Part shown: positions 45,887 through 57,921 of the stretch, piece after piece | Numbering within the stretch: the stretch's first letter is position 1 | How the letters are laid out: each line of letters begins with the position of its first letter | NCBI GenBank assembly: GCA_008704415.1 | Contig: VXIS01000054.1 | Coordinates: forward strand, 124,001-188,000 | Source: Sphaerosporella brunnea | Taxonomy: Eukaryota > Ascomycota > Pezizomycetes > Pezizales > Pyronemataceae | Direction of reading: 5' to 3' | DNA: 64,000 nucleotides | Notes under the pieces: generated by a model | The model's input: only the letters and a program-made list of their open reading frames with translations | Told to the model about the DNA's origin: nothing | Databases searched by the model: none | Position numbers and translations under genes: made by a program

Positions 45887-46339
45887 AGAGTGGGCTGATA
45901 TTTGGCACCCATTTCATTTTGAAACATCACCATCAAGTTTCAGCTGGGTCGGTTGGTTGGAGAACCGTTTTGAACAGCAAAATCGCTAACTAGGATTCTC
46001 CCGCCCCTTATCGATTAGAATACATAGTCTCTCTCCTACGTAGAATCGAAACGCCACAGCCTGCACTGCGGCGGGAAGCGCCATATGATACAAAATCAAA
46101 CGCCATCTGTTCCTTCTCCACAATTAGACGCAAGAAAAGAAAAACACGAATGGGTACCCGAGATAACCAACACCTCAAATGCCAAAATGTTTATCACAGC
46201 AACTGAAGGGTATTTAAAGAAAATTCACCGCCAAAACAAAGTCAACTACACAGTCACAACGCTATGTATCAACAAGAAAAAGCCCCTAGAACTCTCCGTC
46301 TATTCCAACCGCCAAATGAATGAACAATGGAAGTTCCAT
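45887..46339. other. intergenic region between convergent genes
   Basis: The 3' flanks of the carrier and NADPH oxidase genes meet here. No further gene is seen. Confidence 0.5.
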
Positions 46340-48449
46340 TTAGAAGTTCTCCTTGCCCCTGTAGGTCCGTTAGTGGTGGTGGTCGACGGCTGGTAGAGAA
46401 AATGGAAACATACCAAACAAAAGAAAAGCCCGGCTCGGAATACTGGTTACATTTTACGTGCAATGTCGATCCAAGAGCCTTCGGTCCACAGAAGAAGACA
46501 CCGCACTCGGCGGGCTTGTGGATGGACCTGATGCTCTTGAAGACCGTATCCCAGTTGGGCCTTCCAAAGTTCGTGGGCGCTCGAAGTCCGGTGATGGCAT
46601 CCTTCTCGGCGTTTGCGTCGTTAATCATGATATTGGTAGCGTCGTCAGGCTTGATCTTAGCTGTGAGATACGTGTGGATCTCGATGAGATGACCAATATC
46701 TTGCGCCTCTATGGCCAGAAGCAGCGACCGGAACCACTCGAAGGAACCAAAGTCACGGCAAATCCAGAAGAAGTACACCTTATGCAGCCGAGTCTTTTTT
46801 TGCGGGTAGTTGCTCCTGTACCAAATACTCTTCAGGATAGAGGCAAACGGAGTAACACCGATACCGGCACCGACCAAAACAGCAACTTCATACTTGAACA
46901 CGTCCTCCGAAGCACTTCCGAACGGACCATCGATGTAAACCCGAGGCAGCACTCTCCGAATCGCAGGGTCGACGTCTTCCTTCGTGTTCTTGTCAACACC
47001 GATGATCCTAGACTCTCGATTCTTCCGCTTTGCATCCCGGCTGTTATCCTCCTTTTTGTCCAGACTGCATCCCAAAGTCTTGCCAAGAGTCTTGGTGAAG
47101 TCACCAACCATACGGATGTGAACTGAGATGTAATCCTCCTCCGGCGCGCTGGTGAGTGTGAATGGATGGTACTGCCAGATGGAGACCTCTGGGCAGCACA
47201 AAAAGATGTATTGACCCGCTCTGGCCGTGGTGCGCTCCTTCATGATCTGGATCTCCACGACATTGCTGGGATGCTCGATGACTTTGCTGATGTATGTCTT
47301 GTGCTTTCCTCGTACCTCACGCCAGGTCCTCTCGCCCAGGTACAACAGGCCGCCAACCATCCAAAACTTCCAGAAAACACCAATGCCGGCACAGAAGGGA
47401 GGTCGGTCCGGCTTGATCATGCAAAAGGCACCGTGGAACGACCAAAAGAAGAAAAACACCAGGAAGAGATGATGAGTGTACCAGAATCTTTCGAAATTGG
47501 CACGCTTGGGCTTTTCCAACGCAGTAACCGCCATCGCCATTAAACAGGTTATCATGATGTAACCAGTCCAACCGGGTCCCGAGACGAAGTTAGCCTGCAG
47601 CCAGCCCACGAAGCCTAGTTTGTTTGCTCTCGCCAACCTGGCAAAGTTGTTCCAATGGGCGAAGGTATGAAGCCAAGAAAATGTGACGATAGACCATCCA
47701 GTCACTAGCACCAGATGTTAGTTCTGTCGGAGGTCCGGGGGCATCTGAGCTCGTACTCTTGTGGAGGGCAATGTTCTTATCTGATAGCAATCAGCATGGA
47801 CATCTTCCCAGGGACACCAGAACGATACTCACCAAAGGGTATAACTCCGTTAAGCGCAGTTTGTCGAGCCATGGAGATTAAATTACGGCATACAGCTGTC
47901 ATCGGTCAGTGGCAATTGCTGGATAGAACCCCAACAAATACTTACGGAGAAGAATGAGCGCAGCATCGACGTGCAACACTAGAGCAGCCGATCTTGCTAT
48001 GGGCAGCGTCACTCCAAAGGTTGCTCGCGCACCGACCAAATTATCCTGCCCCCGTCCCGTCAAACACTGCCATGTGTAGTTTTAATCCAAAGTGTAGACG
48101 AACCTTTAGAGAGTAATGGATGAAACCGAAACCGAACACCATCATATGCAGTAAGACGAAAACGCCGATGAATCTATGGCGACATTAGGCACTCAAGCTG
48201 TAGGATCCGGACCGAAGAACATACATTCGCCGATAACCTTCATTTACCATCCTGCAGGTACAGCATTAGAACGGTCCACAGCATGCGCATCCAGCGTGCA
48301 ACGTACCATCTGTCTATTTTCTGCGCCAGCGTGAGGGTCGTCATGGCCGATTTCACCATGTCCGGAGATCCCATCCTAGTTGAAAGTGCAGGCCATCGTG
48401 ATCTCTCCGACTGGGAGTTGTAAGATCGATTAGACATTTCCATGTTCAT
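46340..48449 (-). CDS. noxB: NADPH oxidase, NoxB type
   Basis: Eight exons (48307..48449, 48225..48251, 48104..48173, 47946..48045, 47833..47895, 47757..47780, 46414..47704, 46340..46358) give 578 residues. It is a membrane flavocytochrome that passes electrons from NADPH to oxygen to make superoxide. NoxB is used by filamentous fungi in ascospore germination, hyphal differentiation and host penetration. Heme-ligand helices are visible (SWLHTFAHWNNF, FWYTHHLFLVFFF), as are the FAD site QYHPFTLTSAPEEDY, the NADPH sites GAGIGVTPFASILKS and VFFCGPKALG, and the C-terminus FVWGKENF, encoded across the last intron. The NoxB class is inferred from NFERFWYTHHLF, FVSGPGWTGY and an N-terminal extension; NoxA has different sequence there. 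Exons of 27, 24 and 19 nt were needed to restore the conserved sequence. Confidence 0.9.
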
Positions 48450-49162
48450 CTTGCCGCCGTGTTGGCCCGCGAGCGTTCAACGCTCCGCAACCAGCTTTCA
48501 AAGGTGGTAGGTATGGGGCTTCTCTGTGTTCAGAACCAGCTGAACTAGGCGCAACTGTGGCTACGCCGGGCGGGTGACTGGTGTTGAAAGCGGTGCTCGG
48601 CGCTTGAGACGGGAAGGAGAGTGTGAGTTCGGGAGCGTCGAAATGGATGGGATGCTAAGGCTGGCCTATTGAAGAAAGGAGGGTGCAAGATTACAGTCCA
48701 CGCACGAAGGAAGAACTTCTGAGCAATGCACGGGTGACCTGGGATGGGTTTTATTACGGTGTGCGAAGGACGGAAAAAGAAAAGGGAACTGCAACAGCGA
48801 TAGTTCTTTTAAGAAGCGCGGATGGAGGCTCCCACGGGAGCAAGAGACGGCGGCTGGACAGGAGCTATGAGTGGGCAAGTGGGAGCGAGCGCAGGGTCGT
48901 GTTGAAGACGGAGGAAAGAGTGATCGAAAAGTACAAATCGAAGAGAAGGAGGAGGTAGGTAGACAAGAGCTGAGGGGTGCTCTACACGATGCGATGCAAG
49001 GGGGGGGGTGTGTGGTGTGGACACAATGGTGGAGAGTTGAGTTGGTTGCTGGGGTGCTGGGGTGCTTGCTGGGGTTGGTTTTGGTTGGACGATGCATATG
49101 ATGCACCGTTAAACTGCAAGTGTAGTCAGAGCAGGGGTTGATTGAATGATGGATTGAATGTT

Positions 49163-49212
49163 GTTGATGAAGATGATGAATTCGATGAAGATGATGATGA
49201 TGATGATGATGC
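49163..49212. repeat. (GAT)n microsatellite
   Basis: A run of GATGAA/GATGAT triplets. On the minus strand it reads as poly-His or poly-Ile open frames, which are artefacts. Confidence 0.85.
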
Positions 49213-49720
49213 ATATGTCAGTCGCAGAGTTGCTTCTTTGTGACGGTCGATGTGCCAACATCTGCTCGAATCGCCTGATGTCTTGCCATTCGCCCCGGCC
49301 GCTTTCTCCAGCGGCTCTCTCTCGAATGATCCTCTCGTTCGTGGTGGGTGTTTCTGCTGCTCGTCGAAAGTTGGACATCGTCCTATCTACTAAGCCGCGG
49401 CGGCTACAAGGGGCTGAACGTGAGAGAAAAACTCGATATCCGTTTCAGATCGCTGTCACGAAACGCTCCTGTCACCGCCCAGAAGCTCGCGAATCATCCA
49501 TCATCCATCTTGTCGGGTTCCATCCTCCTCCTACCTCGTATGTAGCAGGCCTTACATACATACAAGTACCCACAGCAGCCGCTTCGGAATGTTCGGCATC
49601 CGTCTGTGGGGCGGCACGGCGCGCAGCGATGTTCATCGGAAAGACAGGTCTCCACCACGCGGCATTCAGGGATTTCCCTAGACGAACTTGGCAACACAAT
49701 AAACTAAACTTAGAGGGGTT

Positions 49721-49780
49721 TTATGTAAACTTCAGGGTTTCTATGTAAACTTCAGGGTTTTTGTGTAAACTTCAGGGTTT
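49721..49780. repeat. 20-bp tandem repeat, three copies
   Basis: The unit is TATGTAAACTTCAGGGTTT with variation in its first three bases; copies start at 49721, 49741 and 49761. The period is exact. Confidence 0.9.
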
Positions 49781-49870
49781 TTGGTTCCTGAGAAGAGGGA
49801 AAGTAAAACCATCTGTCCAGTGTAGGTACGTGCCTATAGCCGAGCGAGCTTCAATTTCCCCCGTACCTGT

Positions 49871-50467
49871 CTACTGGGTGGGCTCAACACGTCCCCCTCG
49901 TGGCTGTGCTATGTAGAATACTAAACGCTTCCGCTCGCAATCAAAAAAATATACAGATGCCTGATCACTTCGCATAGCACTCGGGTTACGTGTATAAAAA
50001 GTACGGGGCCCAAGCTTCTCGACAATCTCGATCATAGAGTATTGGCCGGATGTTCTGCTGTCCCGGTGCCGATACATTGGTGAATCTGCAGCGCAATCAC
50101 TGGCATATTCTAGGATCCGATATGGCAACTTTAGTCGATATATATCGATCCGGGCAAACTTCCTCTCGAAACCTTCATCGTCACAAAATCTCAAACAGCC
50201 GGACGGTTGGCACTGTCGTGGCTGAAGATGCATACGTATGAAGCGGTGCTGACCAGGTATACGTACCGCGGGCATTGCAATATCCGCAAAGCTTAGCAGA
50301 ACGACAACGTGCGTTTTTGGAATCTTGTAGTTGGTTGAAACCATTCCGCCATCCTCTGGTGTCGGCCGCGAAAAAGCAACGCCAAAAAAACCGTATTCTG
50401 GGCAGGCATCTTGAATCAAAAAATGCGGGAGGGCGAGACTTTCTTGATCTGGTGATTTGCGCCTCAA
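49871..50467 (-). CDS. doubtful open reading frame or gene remnant
   Basis: The frame is open for 198 codons but begins without an ATG; the first in-frame ATG is about 40 codons in (MVSTNYKIPK). The sequence is not low-complexity and contains protein-like stretches (QYSMIEIVEKLGPRTFY, SVYFFDCERKRLVFYIA). A short ATG-started frame (MAETYSKEKS) begins just upstream at 50507 in another frame. A small gene with an intron, a decayed gene or chance are all possible. I recognise no family. Confidence 0.22.
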   Translation of the reverse strand: MRRKSPDQESLALPHFLIQDACPEYGFFGVAFSRPTPEDGGMVSTNYKIPKTHVVVLLSFADIAMPAVRIPGQHRFIRMHLQPRQCQPSGCLRFCDDEGFERKFARIDIYRLKLPYRILEYASDCAADSPMYRHRDSRTSGQYSMIEIVEKLGPRTFYTRNPSAMRSDQASVYFFDCERKRLVFYIAQPRGGRVEPTQ

Positions 50468-52178
50468 TTGAGCTCAATGATTTCTCCTTCGAGTAAGTTT
50501 CAGCCATTTGCTGCAGTTGTATTTTTTGGTTCTAAAAATGCGGAAGCGATTCATTTTTGTGGCTGAACAACGCCAAGCTGTGGCTTACGACGCAACTTCA
50601 AATTTTTACGTCAACCCACTCAACATCACAATTTATCGACCACTTGCCATCTATTGTGTCGAGTCTACTAAATGAAAAGCTTTCCATCGCTATGAAAACT
50701 GAAAAAAAATGTGGTGGTTTGATGAAGTTGACTTTTGCGTTTTTCCCATACAAAAGGCGGTCGGCAAGGCGGTCGGCGGAAAGCGCCGTCTGATCCTACA
50801 TCGCACTACAAAAACAATATTGCACCAGTTCTGAGTGATTAAAATAGGGACCCTTTCTCGCGAATCCTATTGCTTCATATTTTGAAAATTTTGTGTTGGC
50901 GTTGAGTTATTCAGTTCCAAATTGAAGACGTTTGTGTGTTTTGTCCTCACGAGTGTTATCAGCATCCCTGCTTCCCCTAAATGCCGGCCCCGAGTAACAC
51001 TACATAGATGTCTTGGATGCTCGGCGGAGCCGTAGGGTTGGATTAGAGTTTAAGCCATGCCCGAGTGCTATTTTTGAACCGAGTGCTTCGTGATGACCTG
51101 CTTGCTTTCATCCAATGATAGGTTGTATCAATAATGCAGTTTGATTTTGTAAAAAGGGAGACTCATGAGATTACGTTATCAAATCAGCGAAGTCTGGAAT
51201 ACCTGGGAGACAGTAAGCGTCTCTATGTGTTAATTCAACCATACAGCCACTTTCCTATCTAGTGATTTTTTCCTCTAGGAGATTGCATAGAGGACGGCGG
51301 TATTGCATTTCATCTTGATTCTGAGTGCGGGTTCGTAGACTGTAGAGTATTATACCCGTACATACATACACTCAGCGTGAGCGCTTGAGTGATGGGAGTC
51401 TGAGAAATAATGCAATTTCGACATCCGGCTTTGCTAATAATAGGTTGCAAGATCGCGTCTAAGGACTTCGCCGTCCTCCTTCCAGAAGAACTGTCAGGAC
51501 GCGTGCCGAAGCGTCTGCATTATTTACAGCCGAGTGGCTTAGAGATTATTTGTTCGTATGTATGTTCCAGGAGCGGCTGAGCTCGAGTACACGCCGGCTA
51601 ATATAACTGCGCCTCGCAGCTCTTTGTGTAGCCCGACGGTGGAAACAAAAGACAGAACTGCCGTATGATCATCGCCTTTCTCCTCACCGTCACCCGTGAT
51701 ACATACAGACCTCCTCTTCTCCTTCACGGCTTGAACTTGCAATCTAGACCTGGTGGAACGCAATAAAAATAACCACGAATCTTTTCTGTCCCTCGCCCGC
51801 GCGCGCGCCGTCGCTTTCGATTCTTCTAGCGCTCTTGCTCGAAATTTGGACACCAGAAATCACCTACCGAACCCTTTCTAGTCTGGCATCACGTCACGCT
51901 AAGGACTCGAACGTGCGGCTGCTCGGCCCTCTCTCTGGGGAAAACCCACCCAAATAAACCAGGTAGTTTGTTCGTACGTACCCCGCCCAACACCTTTCGT
52001 AACCGGCATTTGCGCGAAACGACCCGAAACCGCAGACCAACAGAAACTCCAAAAAATAAAAAAAAAAAATAAAAGAAATACTGTCGCTGTCTGCGAGGTG
52101 TCGCTCGAATCGCATACCACCTCCTCTCGCTTTCTCCGCTTCTCCCCGCTTCGCCCCGGCTCTTGACGCCCGTTCAAA

Positions 52179-55100
52179 ATGGCTCACACGGGATACCAGT
52201 ACCATAATTCGCAGCACGGAAGTTACGGGCCCCAGAGAGGTGAGTTGTTTGTCCATCCACGGACCCCCTCTGCCGTGCAAGGCTAACTGCTTTCGATCCC
52301 TCCCCCATTTTAGGTGGACGAGGACGAATGGCCGATCTTGGAGCAACCTTCTATCCCGGCAGAGACGAGTATATGATGCCCGAGCTCAACATTGTGTCGC
52401 CATCTCCCCAACGGTCCGTCTCTCCTTTTGTTTACTTCTCCTTCGCCATCACCCTCCTCCCCCCCCCCCTCTTCACCTCCTTCTGCTCCCTTTCCCTTCC
52501 CGTGAACTCACCCACCGCTGTTCGCTCTTTTGCCTCAGGTTCACTTTTGTCATTCTTTTCATCCTGTTCTGCCCGTCTTGGTAGCCGCTCCTACCTAAGA
52601 ACGTCACTGATCTTTCCAGCGTCATGCCCGAAGTCCCAGACCAGATCACCGACAGTTTGAGACACCTCGAACTGGAGGCAAACGCCCCTCGTGGCTACCA
52701 ACCTCCTCGTGCAGCTTACCAGGAGCACTATGCCAATCCCACCGGGTCCAGGCCTCTCAGCGAGGATCGCCACTCCTCTTACCACTCCTCGATTGGCGAA
52801 GATTACTTGGCGGGTTACGGCGGGCTGGACACGAACTCTCCCTTCCCGCGGTTGATCAACCCTGGCCCGAACATCCCACCCTCCGACGATGAGAAAGAAG
52901 CGCAAATCGAGGGTGCTCGCATGGAGGTGCTTTCTTCCAACGACCCGGAGATGCAGTTGGTGTGGGCACAGGATGCGTTGAACTACGTCGAGATTGCGAT
53001 GAACTACTATACGCGGATTGCAGACCCTCCCGGAAGGCCGCAGACTCCGGCCCTTGAGCATCAGATCAAGGTTGACGCTATCAACGTTGTCAGCTTTCTG
53101 GCCGACCAGCACCACCCCCGGGCAGAGTTCATGAGGGGCAACTGGTTGGAGTTTGGCAAATTCGGCTTCCGGGTAGACAAGAAGGAAGCTTTTAGGTGCT
53201 ACGCCCGATCTGGAGACAAGGGATTCGCCCGGGCAGAGTACCGTATGGGAATGCAGTTTGAGAATTCGAACGAGCCCCAGAAAGCCATTGCTCGCTATGA
53301 GCGCGGCGCGCGCATGGGTGATGCTGCATCCAACTACGTTGGTGGTCCCCAAATAACAGTTCTTGACTGGAGACTAACAATCCCGCCAGAGGTTGGGAAT
53401 GATGACCTTGCTCGGACAGCATGGCCAGAGGCAGGACTATGCCAGGGGCTGCGAGTTGATTCGGATTGCTGCAGAGAACGCGGATGAAAATGCCCCGCAG
53501 GGAGCCTATGTGAGTAAGCTAGGCTGATTGCATTTCATCCAGTGCTGATAGCGGGCCTAGGTCTACGGAATGCTTATTGCTCGTGAACTACCTGGAGTCG
53601 ATGTTCCGGAAGGTTATCTCCCGGTTGACATTCAATTGGCCAGAGAAATGATTGAGAAGGCGGCCTTCTTGGGCTTTTCGGTATGTTGTAGTCGTGCTGT
53701 GCCAAACAAAGAGGTAGCTGATAATCCTTCCAGCGCGCTCAACTCAAAATGGGCACTGCGTATGAACTGTGCCAGCTTGGTTGCGACTTTAACCCTGCAC
53801 TGTCCATGCACTACAATGCGCTGGCAGCTCGACAGGGCGAGGGAGAGGCTGAGATGGCCATCAGCAAATGGTTCTTGTGTGGTCACGAAGGCGTTTTCGA
53901 GAAGAATGAAGAGCTTGCATACGAGTATGCCAGAAGAGCTGCTGCAAGTGGACTCGGAACCGCCGAGTTTGCCATCGGTGATTTCCCCAAGAAGCCACAC
54001 CACCCGATTCTGGTACTGACTCCATTGTAGGGTACTTCTATGAGATTGGAATGTACGTGAAGGTTGACCTGAAGGAAGCTCAACGTTGGTATGCCAAGGT
54101 CAGACACAACTGTGCGGTATGGGTTGTCTTTAATTACTGACCTTTAGACAGGCAGCCGAGCACGGCAATAAAGATGCCACTGGCCGTATTGATGGTATTT
54201 CACGGTCCAAAACTCTTTCCCGTAGGGACCACGAAAACGTAGCCATCGCCAAGATCAAGTCCCGTCACGGCTCCATGCGCGGCAAGAAGAACCCATTGAC
54301 TGAAAGGCGACCACCGCCACCCGCCATGCCCTCCGCCATCGAAGAAGTAGAAATGCCGGACCCGGTTATCCCTCCTGCTGGACAATACTATCCGCCTCGT
54401 GGAAACTCGATTGCACCCCTCAACACCAACTTCATCCGGACTGATGATTCCCCTCATGGTATGTCCTATGGAGCCCCACCTGGCACAATCCCTCCCCGGC
54501 CTGGAACAGCCCTCCCTTACCCCCCTGGTGGCCGCCCTGGATCCTCCAATGGCTTGAACCCCGGAAATATGCGTCCTTCCTCCGCTGCCGGATATGGTCC
54601 TCAACCTCGCCCAGCTTCTAGTGGTCGTGCTGCTGCTAACAGACCATTGTCAATAGCTACCGGAGGACCTGGAACGATCCCCCCTGCTGGAACTTACCCC
54701 GCCGGGCCTCCACGTGCAGGCACCGCAATGGGCGCTCTTGGCAACCCTGGACCCAATGGATCTTTCCGGAAACCATCAGGAGGACCTCCCGGACCCGGTA
54801 GGATGCCATACCCTGGACCTCAAGGATATCCACCTAATAACCCCGTTAAACCAGATGGCCAGTATGGAGCTGGATCTGGGCCCGATGGTAAGCCTCGCCC
54901 CCCTCCGGTCGACATTGGATTTGTGGCCCCGGATATCAAGCCCCCGAGGTCCCCGGCACCGCGGCCGCCTAAGTCTCCCATCTCAACAGGAACTATGTCC
55001 TCGGGACAAGGTGGACGTCTCCCGCTTGGCAGTGGTGGACCCGCAACCCCGATGAGCCCCGGACCGAATGGCAAGCCGGGACTGCCGAACTCGCCTGCCC

Positions 55101-55315
55101 CAGGTGGCGCCCCCTGGTCAGCTCCCCCACAGCCAGAACCGGCCCCGGCACCGGCCCCACCGGCCCCTGCGCCCATCAAGTCCCCTGCCGCTGGAAAGGG
55201 GCCCAAGACGTTCGAGGAGATGGGTGTACCTCAACAGACGAAAGAACAGGATTGTGTATGTTTTCTTAACCTCTTGGACGAGCCAGATCTAATATTCGTA
55301 CAGGTTATTATGTAA
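52179..55315 (+). CDS. chitin synthase activator, Chs4/Skt5-like (Sel1 repeats, CaaX)
   Basis: Nine exons (52179..52239, 52314..52413, 52620..53337, 53390..53509, 53561..53680, 53734..53977, 54031..54098, 54152..55255, 55304..55315) give 848 residues. Skt5/Chs4 proteins activate and localise a class IV-type chitin synthase at septa and growth sites. After a disordered N-terminus, about residues 175-480 hold Sel1-type (TPR-like) repeats such as ARAEYRMGMQFENSNEPQKA, GTAYELCQLGCDFNPALS, and GYFYEIGMYVKVDLKEAQRW. The C-terminal third is Pro/Gly-rich and disordered. The protein ends in CVIM, a farnesylation CaaX box as in yeast Chs4, assembled across the last intron. The 206-nt intron 52414..52619 is long for this window. 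The other seven introns are 48-74 nt. Confidence 0.92.
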
Positions 55316-55979
55316 AGGGATTTTGTGTTAAAAACGGTTCGGCGAATGGGTTTGTTTTGCATTGCTGGTGGGGGGGGGGGAGTACATTTTCCTGGGATAT
55401 CCATCCGAGGATCATTGCAGGCGATCATAGAGAAGGATATCATTTCTGCGTTTCGTTTTCTTGGGTTTCAGTTTTTGGAGTTGGAAGGCTCCCCCTGTTC
55501 TGAGCTCTGCGTTTTGGGGGATTTGTAATTATTTTAATAGTTTTCATTTGACGACGGGTGTCATCTTGTGCATATAAAGTATATACTCTTATTACCACAG
55601 CGACCTGGAGCACTCATAAACCGATGTGCCAAGCATGGATCAGTTCCCGTTGTGTGGTTCAAACCTACTGATCTCTCACGGCGGCAGATGGAACTGACGC
55701 CTTGGGAACGAGTGGCTGCCGGCCTCAGGTTGTCAAGGAGGTGCTGTGCCACACCATGCGCCACAAATGCTTCGAGCGTCACAGACCCTGGCAAACCCCG
55801 CGGCTGCGAGCTTAGCTGTTTGAAACTGGACACCTCCACTCTATCGAAAACCCGACGGGCTGAACAGCTCTTTGTTCTCTAAACCCATCTCTCCATCTCC
55901 CTATTTCCCCGTCTCTTCCCCATCTCCCTCCTCTCTTCCTCCCCTTCGACTTCCTTTGCTACAGCAAAGAACAAACACT
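55316..55979. other. intergenic region
   Basis: 3' flank of the activator gene and 5' flank of the eIF4E gene, with a C/T-rich leader before 55980 and a G-run near 55370-55380. No tRNA or other gene is seen. Confidence 0.5.
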
Positions 55980-56812
55980 ATGGCGACCCCACCTGCAGCT
56001 ACCACACCACCGGTGGAGGTCACGGCTTCTAGCCCCGTTGATGGACCTAATGCTGGGAAGAGGGCGGAACTGAGAATGACGATGCTGAAGAAGCTGAGGC
56101 CTTACCCGCTAAGGCACGAGTGGGTGTTTTGGCACGAGAAGTATCTCCCCATCTCCCCCATCCCCCCCACCATCCCCCCCACCATCCCCCCTATCCCTCC
56201 GCTTCGGCTCAAATCCAGCCAGCTAACTCCACCTCTTTGTTTGCTTCAGGGACAACCCAGATGCTAGCCCTGACAAGTGGGACGACCGACTCAAAGAGAT
56301 CGCCGGAATCAGCACAGTGCAGAGCTTCTGGCAGGTATTCAACAACACGCCGTTCTCGAACCTGCCACTGAAGGACTCGTTGCATCTGTTCAAGAAGAAT
56401 GTCAAGCCGCTGTGGGAGGACCCGAGGAATAAGAACGGAGGCGCTTGGACGTTCAGGGTGCCGAAGGCGCAGAGTCATGAATTTTGGAAGGAGGTGCTGA
56501 TGATGGCTATTGGTGAGATTCTGCAGGAGGTTGTCGAGAAGGGTTGGTTGCTCCCCTAACCCAAGGCTGGGGAATCTATCTCGTTAACGGGTTGCTGCAG
56601 GGGATGATATCTGTGGTGTCAGTATCAGCGTGCGGTTTAACTCGCATCTGATACTTGTGTGGACGAGAGATGCGAATAACGACAAGAGCCGTGAGGCGGT
56701 GCTGGCGAAGGTCATGGAGAGCTTGCCCGAAGAGATGAGGCCATCTCCCACCAGCCCATACTACAAAAAGCATTCGGATCACAAGAACTACAAGCCTGGT
56801 GCGACAGCTTGA
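55980..56812 (+). CDS. translation initiation factor eIF4E
   Basis: Three exons (55980..56140, 56250..56542, 56601..56812) give 221 residues. eIF4E binds the mRNA cap and recruits eIF4G. The cap-binding fold is visible: HEWVFWHEK, VQSFWQVFNNTP, the second cap Trp in NGGAWTFRVPK, and DDICGVSISVR from the third exon. The N-terminal 40 residues are disordered, as usual. The first intron is 109 nt and contains an almost pure (CCCCCCACCAT)n-like repeat before its CTAAC branch site. An isoform (several eIF4E genes exist in fungi) cannot be excluded. Confidence 0.92.
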
Positions 56813-57529
56813 AATCTTTGAAGGAAGGCGAAGGCGGGAAAGTTGAGGATGCATTCATGGGAGTATTTCGTTATGGCCGGTTGAATTTAGCTTTTTTGGT
56901 TTTTTGGTTTTGCTTTGGCATATATATCATGACTGGAATGGATGCAGTCCGATACCACCAGAGATACTAAGAGTTTGTGTTTTGGTTGCTGCTGTTTGCC
57001 GTTTTATACAATCAGAGCGCATGTACGGTATGTTTATTGATGCCCTGCCATCCGCATATCACAGTCAGCACGGCACGGGCACTTTCGCGGTGTCGCAGCG
57101 TTGAACTCTTGTATTCGTTCGTTCGTGATGTTTTGTTTCCTTTCTAGTCTAGATGCGCAATCGGTAAAGAGTAAAGAACTACTACACCCACTTGCTCGCA
57201 ATATTACCAGAAGATGCGTCGTATTGTTTCCCATACCAACAAAAGAACCGTATTCGCGGCAACTATTGAAGTTTTAAGAAGAAGACGTTGGTTATCTTTT
57301 GGAGAAAAACAAGCGCATACCACTTTTATGACGAGTTCGATAACTGGAGGATTCGGCGGCGCGAGATGGTTACCCTGGTAGAAGCGGTCGCGCCATCCTC
57401 ACTGCCTCTCACTCGCTGCATCGTCTATTTTACTTGAAAGGGTTCAGTTTTGCTCATACTTTGGTTTTATTTCGAAATGTACCGTATAAGTATCTATGCT
57501 TGCAAAGAGGAAAGCCCGATCGCTAATGT
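56813..57529. other. intergenic region between convergent genes
   Basis: 3' flanks of eIF4E and SmD2; no gene is recognised. Confidence 0.5.
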
Positions 57530-57921
57530 CTAACTCAGCAACACCAGGATGACGGAATCGCCTCGCAAAAACCTATCTCCGCGATCAGCAAGCGTTTCAG
57601 CAAAGCATGCCTGCTTCAAACTTACATCTTCGAGATGAATCTATCCTTGTTAACCGGCCGGCCCTTGGAGCCGTCCGCCTTCCGCGGCGTCTCGGTCCAC
57701 ATCTCCTTCACGTTCTCGAGCACCATGTTGCAGTGCCTGTCGAACGCCTTGACGCGCGCCAGAAGCTTGCGGTTGTTGCGGCACGACACGAGAACTTGGT
57801 TGTGCGAGCGTACCGCCGTTTGAAGGATTGAGAGCGGCCCGGCGCTGAACTCGTACTTTTCGAGCTCCGCGATCTCGTACTCGGTCAGCTCGGAGCGGGG
57901 CTTGTCGACGAGGGAAGCCAT
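57530..57921 (-). CDS. SMD2: small nuclear ribonucleoprotein SmD2
   Basis: Two exons (57626..57921, 57530..57572) give 112 residues. SmD2 is part of the heptameric Sm ring on U1, U2, U4 and U5 snRNAs in the spliceosome. Sm motif 1 lies in [20 protein letters not shown] and [14 protein letters not shown]. Sm motif 2 ([12 protein letters not shown]) is in the tiny last exon; the splice after FISKM is needed to get it. Length and sequence are fully typical. Confidence 0.95.

Larger units (their letters stand above)
48450..52178. other. long largely non-coding region upstream of noxB and the chitin synthase activator gene
   Basis: Both flanking genes point away from this 3.7-kb stretch. It contains a (GAT)n tract and a 20-bp triple repeat (listed separately), an uncertain open frame at 49871-50467, and a direct repeat GGCGGTCGGCAAGGCGGTCGGC-like tract at 50757-50780. 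The 280 bases before 52179 are C/T-rich and are probably the leader of the activator gene. Confidence 0.5.

Noticed and set aside
46458..47126. 222-codon plus-strand frame
   Set aside because: Antisense to the main noxB exon, with no family features.
48666..49214. 182-codon minus-strand frame starting with poly-His
   Set aside because: The His run is the (GAT)n microsatellite read backwards; the rest is Ser/Pro noise from a CT-rich strand.
50757..50780. GGCGGTCGGC direct repeat as a possible transposon end
   Set aside because: I found no inverted partner or target duplication within the window.
55645..55665. tRNA B-box-like GGTTCAAACC
   Set aside because: The flanking bases cannot form a T-arm stem and no A-box or acceptor stem is present.
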